From: Bdellovibrionia bacterium
GTDB taxonomy: Bacteria > Bdellovibrionota > Bdellovibrionia > Bdellovibrionales > JAGQZY01
Reading direction: 5' to 3'
Assembly (NCBI GenBank): GCA_030424715.1
Contig: JAUHWH010000001.1
Span: forward strand, 496,001 to 560,000
DNA: 64,000 bases
Under the pieces are notes generated by a model. It saw nothing but the letters and a program-made list of their open reading frames with translations. It was not told the origin of the DNA and ran no database searches. Positions within the stretch are counted from its first letter, which is position 1; every line of letters begins with the position of its first letter. Shown piece after piece: positions 54,608 to 64,000 of the stretch. The position numbers were made by a program, and so were the translations under genes.

Positions 54608-55330
54608 TTAATGATCATCGCTTGGTTGAGCCATCATAACGTAGGTCATCGACAGCAGTGTAAAAATGAAAGCTTGTAAAAAACAAACCAGTAAACCCAG
54701 TGTGTAAAAAACAACAGGGACAAAGTAAACCCATGGTGCAGGTAACAGTTCTAAAAATGCACCGACTACAGCATGGTCACCAGTCAAGTTACCGGCGAGG
54801 CGGAGACCAAGGCTCAATGGTCGTGCCAGATGTGACATAAACTCAATGACGATCATCAAGGGCCACAAGAGAATAAAAGACATGGGCAGATGACCCGTGA
54901 AGTCTTCATAGTATTTCCAACCCTTTTTGGAAATTCCAATATAGTTGTAATAAATAAATGAAAAAATACCGATCGAAAACGTGGTATTGAGGTTATCCGT
55001 CGCCGGTGTCATCCCCGGAAGCAAACCCACCAAATTGTTTACAAAAATAAAGAGAAACATAGAAGCAAAGAATGGAACATACTCTTTGTTCCCTTTACCA
55101 ATCACAGTCTCAATCAAGTTTACTATAAACTCTGTTATGACTTCGAAAAGTCCTTTGACTGAAACTTGACCGGCCGGGATAATAGCCCGTTCTCCGGTGC
55201 CTAGCGCCGCTCGTCCTGCCATTGAAAAAAGAATAAGGCCACCGGTCACCACCATCGCCGTTGCAACATGGGTGTTCGTGTGGTCGACACCCGGAAGCAT
55301 TTGAGTCCAATTAAAATGAGCTGCTGACAA
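54608..55330 (-). CDS. atpB: ATP synthase subunit a
   Basis: 240 residues. The essential arginine lies in LSLGLRLAGNLTGDH, with further membrane helices before and after (LPMSFILLWPLMIVIEF, YTLGLLVCFLQAFIFTLLSMTYV). It forms the half-channels next to the c ring. The start is TTG, 9 bases after the atpI stop. No F1 genes are seen in the window, so Fo and F1 genes are split in this genome, as in several delta-proteobacteria-like groups. Confidence 0.95.
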   Translation of the reverse strand: MSAAHFNWTQMLPGVDHTNTHVATAMVVTGGLILFSMAGRAALGTGERAIIPAGQVSVKGLFEVITEFIVNLIETVIGKGNKEYVPFFASMFLFIFVNNLVGLLPGMTPATDNLNTTFSIGIFSFIYYNYIGISKKGWKYYEDFTGHLPMSFILLWPLMIVIEFMSHLARPLSLGLRLAGNLTGDHAVVGAFLELLPAPWVYFVPVVFYTLGLLVCFLQAFIFTLLSMTYVMMAQPSDDH

Positions 55331-55339
55331 CCTAAATTC

Positions 55340-55699
55340 CTATTCTTTGTATCTCAAGGCCCATATTAGCGCTCCCAAAATGAGAGGCGCAATTCCCAGC
55401 GGGAAACCCAAAGAATCGATCTTTGAATCTCCAATCACCAAGTAAACTAAGTAACCTAAAAGAGGCCACTTGAATACAATGACAGCCGTTAACAACGCAA
55501 TATTTTTTTTCAAAAAAAACAAATAAACAGCCAAGGTTAAGGTCAAAAGGACCGCTGTGACTAATCCTACGGAAAGGGCGTAACTCTGCCACTGTGGAGG
55601 GTTTAGGACGCGAAGCATCAGAGCGCTAAAAAGTAGGGTAACTGCCGAATAATAGAGGAAAAAACTCTTTGTCTCTCTAAGAACTTCTCTGAGCAACAT
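55340..55699 (-). CDS. AtpI-like membrane protein
   Basis: 119 residues with four hydrophobic segments and a YLVYLVIGDSK region. Length and position between a small membrane gene and atpB fit AtpI (subunit I), which helps c-ring assembly or Mg uptake. Sequence identity is low, so the family call rests mainly on position and topology. Its start overlaps the end of the upstream gene by 23 bases. Confidence 0.72.
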   Translation of the reverse strand: MLLREVLRETKSFFLYYSAVTLLFSALMLRVLNPPQWQSYALSVGLVTAVLLTLTLAVYLFFLKKNIALLTAVIVFKWPLLGYLVYLVIGDSKIDSLGFPLGIAPLILGALIWALRYKE

Positions 55700-55895
55700 A
55701 TAGAACTCTCACAGTCCACAGAATTAAAACAAATATCAATAGAAAGGCCAAAACGGTGTTCTGCTCTAGAGCCATCGAGTCTGCCAAAGGTTCATGTCCG
55801 AAGTAAGCCGCCAAGCCAAGTCCATTTAGCTCAGCAGCAAGACCCAACGCGCGAGTGACTTTCACGAAATCAGTTCGAATCGATAGGGTTACCAT
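55677..55895 (-). CDS. AtpZ-like small membrane protein
   Basis: 72 residues with two hydrophobic segments ([17 protein letters not shown] and [20 protein letters not shown]), the topology of AtpZ/AtpI-family assembly factors. It lies between gyrA and atpI; its ATG is 26 bases inside the gyrA end. An ATG two codons earlier is possible. Position argues for AtpZ, sequence is weak. Confidence 0.65.
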   Translation of the reverse strand: MVTLSIRTDFVKVTRALGLAAELNGLGLAAYFGHEPLADSMALEQNTVLAFLLIFVLILWTVRVLYVAQRSS

Positions 55896-58338
55896 GTTCA
55901 TCACTGTCTTCGTCGTGAATGAGGGCAACTCCCGTTACGTATTCATCAGATTTCAAAGAAATTAGCCTAACACCCTGAGTGTTCCGACCCATTTTCGAAA
56001 CTCCATCACAGGACATTCGAATGGTCTGGCCTTGATCAGTCGCCACCACGATGTCATCCGTATCGAGAACCGCGCGAGCTGTGACGACATCACCAAGTTT
56101 ATCCACTGATTTTTGGGTGATAATACCTGAGCCACCCCGTCCCTGAGTACGGTACTCCTCAACTGGTACACGCTTACCGTAACCGCCACGAGTACAGATC
56201 AACAGGTCGAGTTTAGAATCCTTCGGTAAGACCTCAAGTCCCACCACGTGGTCCTCTTTACCGAGAGTGATGGCTTTCACTCCACGAGCTGTGCGGCCCA
56301 TGGCTCTAACATCACCTTCGTCAAACCGTATGGATTGACCTTTTTCGGTGACGGTTAAAAAGTTGCACTTCCCATCACTAATTTTCGCTTGCAACAACTC
56401 ATCATCGAGATCGGTCGTTAAGGCGATAATACCAGAAGGACGCGGGCGAGCGAACGCACTCAAAGGAGTCTTTTTAATAATTCCGTTTTTGGTGATCATA
56501 ACAACAAAACGATCGTCCTGAAATTCCGTGACAGCTAATACAGCCTGCACCTTCTCTTTGTTTATATCAATAACATTGACGACAGCCTTACCTTTTGAAG
56601 TTCGACTTCCTAGTGGGAGTTTGTGAACCTTCGTCCAATAAACTTTGCCTTTGTCGGTGAAGACTAAAAGCGTTGTCTTGGTCTCGGCAACAAAGATATT
56701 TGTCACATAGTCTTCTTCACGGGTTCCGGCTCCTTTGACCCCTTTACCACCCCTCTTCTGCTGTTTGTACTGTTCTATGGGGATCCGCTTGATGTAACCA
56801 TTCTGGGTAAGGGTCACGACCATCGTTTCTTGGGCGATAAGGTCTTCGTCGTCAATTTCTTCATCCGCTGCGGAAATTTGAGTTCGGCGAGGGTTACCAT
56901 ATTTCGTTTTGATCTCAATAAGTTCTTCTTTGATGATACTGAATATCTTACCGACATCTTGAAGCACATCTCTTAACCACTCAATTTTTTCTCGAAGCTC
57001 TTTCAATTCATCGATAATTTTTTGCTTTTCTAGACCTGTTAAACGAGCCAACTTCATATCGAGGATCGCTTGTGCTTGCCTTTCTGTGAACTGGAACTTG
57101 TCCATCAATGCGACACGGGCTTCAGCAGTTTCTTTAGCCGCACGAATCGTCGCCACTATGGCATCAATGTTGTCCAGGGCCTTTTGCAACCCATCCAAAA
57201 TATGAGCTCTGGCTTCCGCCTTCTTAAGCTCGAACAAACATCTTTTTGTTACAATATCTTTTCTATGAACGATAAAGGCTTGTAATGCGCTCTTCAGATC
57301 AAACATTTTCGGTTGATTACGAGCATCGAGTGCCAACAATCGAATTCCGAAGCTCACTTGCATTTGGGTGTATTTGTACAAGCGATTAAGGATAACATTC
57401 GCATTTTCATTTCGTTTCAGAATAATAACAATCTGCATTCCTTCGCGACTGGATTCATCTCGAATATCCGAGATTCCTTCGACCCGTTTGTCGCGGACGA
57501 GGTCGGCGATACTCTCAATCAGTCGAGCCTTGTTAACTTGATAAGGCAGTTCTGTTATATGAATCTCTTCTCGATCATTTTTCTTTTGCACAATTTCTGA
57601 AACAGCTTTGATCTGTATGATTCCGTGGCCCTTTTTGTAAGCCTTCAGAATACCTTGGCGCCCAGAGATAATACCCGCTGTTGGAAAGTCTGGCCCAGGA
57701 ATAATTTCGATGAGTTCGTCTTCTGACATTTCCGGGTTATCAATCAAAGACACGCAACCATCGATCACCTCACCCAGGTTATGGGGCGGGATATTGGTCG
57801 CCATACCCACTGCAATTCCGGACGAACCATTGACCAACAAGTTTGGAAATTTAGCGGGTAACACCGATGGAATCATTAAAGAATCATCGTAGTTCGGTTG
57901 AAAAGGAACTGTCTCTTTTTCGATGTCTTCTAACAGGGCCTCTGCGAGCCTCGTCATGCGCACTTCGGTATAACGTTGAGCCGCGGGGCTATCACCATCG
58001 ATAGACCCAAAGTTCCCTTGTCCATCCACCAAAGGATAACGAAGAGAGAAGTCCTGTGCCATTCGAACCATTGTGTCGTAGGCCGCAGTATCGCCATGGG
58101 GATGGTATTTACCAATCACATCACCAACGACACGGGCTGATTTTTTATAAGGCTTATCATGGGTGTTCCGCAAATCATGCATGGCATACAGGATACGACG
58201 ATGCACAGGCTTAAGCCCGTCTCTGATATCTGGTAAAGCCCGCCCCACTATCACACTCATGGAGTATTGTAGGTAGGCCTCTTTCATTTCTTTGTTGATA
58301 TCTATTTGCGTGATATTTTCTTTAAATTCTTCGCTCAT
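55870..58338 (-). CDS. gyrA: DNA gyrase subunit A
   Basis: 822 residues. Catalytic Tyr123 in [10 protein letters not shown]; the quinolone region reads [11 protein letters not shown], with Thr84 where E. coli has Ser83. The C-terminal beta-pinwheel holds the GyrA-box [10 protein letters not shown]. It cuts and rejoins DNA to add negative supercoils with GyrB. It starts 8 bases after gyrB ends. Confidence 0.97.
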   Translation of the reverse strand: MSEEFKENITQIDINKEMKEAYLQYSMSVIVGRALPDIRDGLKPVHRRILYAMHDLRNTHDKPYKKSARVVGDVIGKYHPHGDTAAYDTMVRMAQDFSLRYPLVDGQGNFGSIDGDSPAAQRYTEVRMTRLAEALLEDIEKETVPFQPNYDDSLMIPSVLPAKFPNLLVNGSSGIAVGMATNIPPHNLGEVIDGCVSLIDNPEMSEDELIEIIPGPDFPTAGIISGRQGILKAYKKGHGIIQIKAVSEIVQKKNDREEIHITELPYQVNKARLIESIADLVRDKRVEGISDIRDESSREGMQIVIILKRNENANVILNRLYKYTQMQVSFGIRLLALDARNQPKMFDLKSALQAFIVHRKDIVTKRCLFELKKAEARAHILDGLQKALDNIDAIVATIRAAKETAEARVALMDKFQFTERQAQAILDMKLARLTGLEKQKIIDELKELREKIEWLRDVLQDVGKIFSIIKEELIEIKTKYGNPRRTQISAADEEIDDEDLIAQETMVVTLTQNGYIKRIPIEQYKQQKRGGKGVKGAGTREEDYVTNIFVAETKTTLLVFTDKGKVYWTKVHKLPLGSRTSKGKAVVNVIDINKEKVQAVLAVTEFQDDRFVVMITKNGIIKKTPLSAFARPRPSGIIALTTDLDDELLQAKISDGKCNFLTVTEKGQSIRFDEGDVRAMGRTARGVKAITLGKEDHVVGLEVLPKDSKLDLLICTRGGYGKRVPVEEYRTQGRGGSGIITQKSVDKLGDVVTARAVLDTDDIVVATDQGQTIRMSCDGVSKMGRNTQGVRLISLKSDEYVTGVALIHDEDSDEHGNPIDSN

Positions 58339-58346
58339 TTTTATAC

Positions 58347-61928
<3,582 letters not shown>

Positions 61929-61932
<4 letters not shown>

Positions 61933-63047
61933 ATACGCATGGGCATAATGACACAGGTGTAATCGACGTCATTTTCGGGACGAATGAGTCCGGGCGAAAG
62001 TTGACTATCCAGTTCGAGGCTCAATCTATCGTCACTGAAACTATTGAGAATATCCAAAATATACTTTGCATTAAAGCCTATTTTTAAGTCTTCCCCAGTG
62101 TAATCCACATCAATTTCTTCTTTAGCATCTCCCAACTCAGGGTTGTTCGAGCTAATTTCCATTTTTCCTTTAGCCAAGGCGATGGTGACACCCTTTGATT
62201 TTTGATTTGATAACAAAGACACACGCTTTATGGAGCTCAAAAGAGATTCCCTGTTAATCGACGCCGTTTTCTTCAAATTCAGTGGAATAAGCTGTTGATA
62301 GTTGGGATATTTGCCTTCGATCAATCTTACCATCAGCACTGTGGTTCCCGTTTTAACAATCAACTGCGACCCTTCGACGGCCATTTGGATAGGTTGGTCG
62401 CTAAAATCAATGATCTTCTTAACCTCAGCAAGTCCCTTGCGAGGGATGATAACGCCGGCATTGATAATATTTGCCGTTTCATCGTCAGTGAATCGATCCA
62501 CCAAGCTAAGGCGATGTCCATCGGTGGCAACCATTCGAAACTGGGTGCGTCCTTCCACAGTATTTTTTTCGAAATACACTCCGTTCAAGTGGTACCTCGT
62601 CTCGTCATTGGAAACGCTGTAGATGGTTCTTTCGATCATATCCAGAAGAACTTCGGGATTCACTTCAATAAAATCATTGGTCTTAAATGTGGGAAACACT
62701 GGGTATTCCTCAGGTGAGATTCCCACAATGTTAAACACAGATTTATTTTGTTTAATTTGCAACCGGTTATTACTTTTCGTTTCTAGTCCAATGGGACCTT
62801 CGCTAAGTTCTCGAACGATATCAAAAAGGTTTTTAGCATTTACCGCGATTTTACCTTCCGTTTCAATTTGGACAGTGGCTTGATCGGTGAGACTGACTTC
62901 AAGGTCTGTCGCAAAAACTTGCAAATGTCCCTCTTCTGCCTGAAGGAGAATGTTGATCAAAATTGGCATGGTGTTTCGTTTTTCTACGATGTTTTGAGTT
63001 TTGCTCAGCAATGCAACCAAATCTTTTTTATCCACTTTGATTTTCAT
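61929..63047 (-). CDS. dnaN: DNA polymerase III beta sliding clamp
   Basis: 372 residues, three clamp domains. MKIKVDKKDLVALLSK start, TDLEVSL, ATDGHRLSL, and the C-terminal VIMPMRI, all typical of DnaN. AAGGGGAG precedes the ATG. It is transcribed from the oriC side of the dnaA-dnaN gap. Confidence 0.97.
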
Positions 63048-63139
63048 AATGCTCCCCTTTGGATTCCAAGTTTTTTGCCGAGCTAAGTTCTAATGGCTTC
63101 TTGAAAGTTAAAACTAGGAAATACTACCCAGCCCATTGA

Positions 63140-63411
63140 ACATTGTCTCTGACAAAATTATTTTATTTTTTGGCCCCTTTAAATAACTACCTCTGTTAAT
63201 AATTAAACTAGTAGTAGTAGTAGGCCCTGTTCAAACCGCTGTTATTATCCTAAGTCACTAAAAATTCAATCGATTCGCTGTGGATTAATCTTGTTAAAAG
63301 TCGACCTCAAACTTGAGAGATTTTGTGGATAAAAATTATCCCGCTTTTATTCAACAAATTAGCCACATGGTTTTCCACAAGCGATATTCACACCCCTGTG
63401 ATATTGTGGAT
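63140..63411. other. Candidate replication origin (oriC) in the dnaA-dnaN gap
   Basis: From left to right: an AT-rich stretch (63150-63208), five TAG repeats (63209-63223), a GC cluster GGCCC, and DnaA boxes. A perfect TTATCCACA (minus strand) is at 63324-63332; one-mismatch boxes are at 63279-63287 (TAATCCACA, minus strand), 63371-63379 (TTTTCCACA) and at the end of dnaA 63405-63413 (GAATCCACA is two off). The order of AT-rich, trio, GC cluster and boxes matches the known bacterial unwinding element. A second part of the origin may lie on the other side of dnaA, outside the window. Confidence 0.72.
63209..63223 (+). repeat. (TAG)5 run, candidate DnaA-trio
   Basis: Five perfect TAG repeats. 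DnaA-trio elements read 3'-GAT-5' away from a DnaA box, on the strand whose 5'-3' sequence is TAG; the boxes here lie 3' of the run on the plus strand, as required. In known origins DnaA forms a filament on such a strand to open the duplex. Confidence 0.6.
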
Positions 63412-64000
63412 TCTGCTCTGTAAGTCTTCGAAATCCTTCTTTAAATCAGAATTTTTAACCAGTTCTCTTTCGATTTTCCGCAACGCGTTTAAAACTGTCG
63501 TATGATCCCTTCCACCGAAGGCTCGACCTATCTCAACCAACGATTTATCGAGATGTTTTTTGATCAAATACATACTGAGTTGCCGCGCCAGAAGAAGTGG
63601 TTTGCTACGGTTTTTAGACTTTAAATCGACAACCCTGACTTTAAAATGTTCGGCAGCAAGTTTCTGAATATCCTCGATGGTCATCGTGGTAGTTTCATCA
63701 TGGACAGCCAGTACTTTTTTGGTGAGGTCTAAATTGATTTGCAGACCCTGGAGTTCAGAGAACATTTTGACTTTATTTAAATTCCCTTCGAGCTCTCGAA
63801 TGGATCGTTTTGAAATCTTAGCGATATATGTCGCGACCTCATTTGAAATAGGAATCATTCTTTTTTCGGCTTTATAACGAAGAATGGCGAGTCGAGTTTC
63901 AAATTCGGGCATCTGAATGTCGGCGATCAAACCCCACTCCAAGCGAGTGCGAATTCGATCTTCTAAACCTTTGATATCTTTAGGCATTCGGTCGCTAGCA
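63388..64000 (-). CDS. dnaA: Chromosomal replication initiator DnaA (C-terminal part, truncated by window edge)
   Basis: About 203 residues are visible. They hold the end of the AAA+ domain and domain IV with the DnaA box-binding signature GRAFGGRDHTTVLNALRKIE. The reading frame continues to the window edge, so the N-terminus is outside. Together with dnaN and the gap it defines the origin region. Confidence 0.96.
   Translation of the reverse strand, partial: ASDRMPKDIKGLEDRIRTRLEWGLIADIQMPEFETRLAILRYKAEKRMIPISNEVATYIAKISKRSIRELEGNLNKVKMFSELQGLQINLDLTKKVLAVHDETTTMTIEDIQKLAAEHFKVRVVDLKSKNRSKPLLLARQLSMYLIKKHLDKSLVEIGRAFGGRDHTTVLNALRKIERELVKNSDLKKDFEDLQSRIHNITGV

Noticed and set aside
63241-63253. 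Extra DnaA box TTATCCTAA in the origin region
   Set aside because: Two mismatches from the consensus; kept out of the box list although it sits between the GC cluster and better boxes.

Overview
The window is a dense, roughly 50% GC bacterial chromosome segment with about 62 protein genes. It looks like a Bdellovibrionota (Bdellovibrio-like) genome next to the replication origin. That placement is inferred from gene content and order: dnaA-dnaN-recF-gyrB-gyrA followed by a small ATP synthase Fo cluster, Sdh/Etf genes, a biotin carboxylase cluster, a PilT twitching ATPase and many short secreted proteins with no clear family. No sequence search was run. I found no rRNA, tRNA, CRISPR array, insertion sequence or prophage, so this is core chromosome and not an accessory island.

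Layout, left to right. (1) 1-7 kb, minus strand: rne/rng, then a long operon rplU-rpmA-obgE-nadD/rsfS-rlmH-comF-lolA-rimO covering ribosome assembly, NAD synthesis and lipoprotein transport; nadD and rsfS are one fused gene. (2) 7-11 kb: pilT, a small membrane protein, and a pyrimidine plus purine nucleoside phosphorylase pair for nucleoside salvage. (3) 11-16 kb, minus: asnS and a three-gene acyl-CoA carboxylase (carboxyltransferase, biotin carboxylase, separate biotin carrier). (4) 16-20.5 kb: exported proteins (subtilisin-like lipoprotein, von Willebrand A protein, lytic-transglycosylase-like protein, small secreted protein). (5) 20.5-24.3 kb: alpha/beta hydrolase and FHA protein, then rpsF-DUF2232-rplI with rpsR missing from its usual slot. 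(6) 24-29.7 kb, minus: fis, dnaB and four glycosyltransferase genes, the first overlapping dnaB. (7) 30-38 kb, plus: ftsK, a short LptM-like lipoprotein, dapF-dapA-dapB (meso-diaminopimelate for peptidoglycan), a transaldolase-family enzyme, and two exported proteins of unknown role. (8) 38-44 kb: sdhCAB and etfBA for respiration. (9) 44-52 kb, plus: acyltransferase, surA-like, pdxA, phosphomannomutase, an unusually compact uvrA, and an M24 peptidase. (10) 52-64 kb, minus: a large pseudo-receiver protein with a long disordered middle, atpE-atpB-atpI-atpZ, gyrA-gyrB-recF-dnaN, a candidate oriC, and the end of dnaA.

Genes are tightly packed. Start/stop overlaps of 1-26 bases are common within operons, and four convergent pairs abut or overlap at their stop codons, leaving little room for terminators. 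GTG and TTG starts are frequent, so several starts were chosen from Shine-Dalgarno spacing and remain inferences.

The observations most worth following up are the UvrA that has lost most of its insertion domain while keeping the UvrB-binding region, the NadD-RsfS fusion, the origin with a five-fold TAG run that fits a DnaA-trio, the rpsF leader in an operon lacking rpsR, and the pseudo-receiver protein next to the ATP synthase genes.
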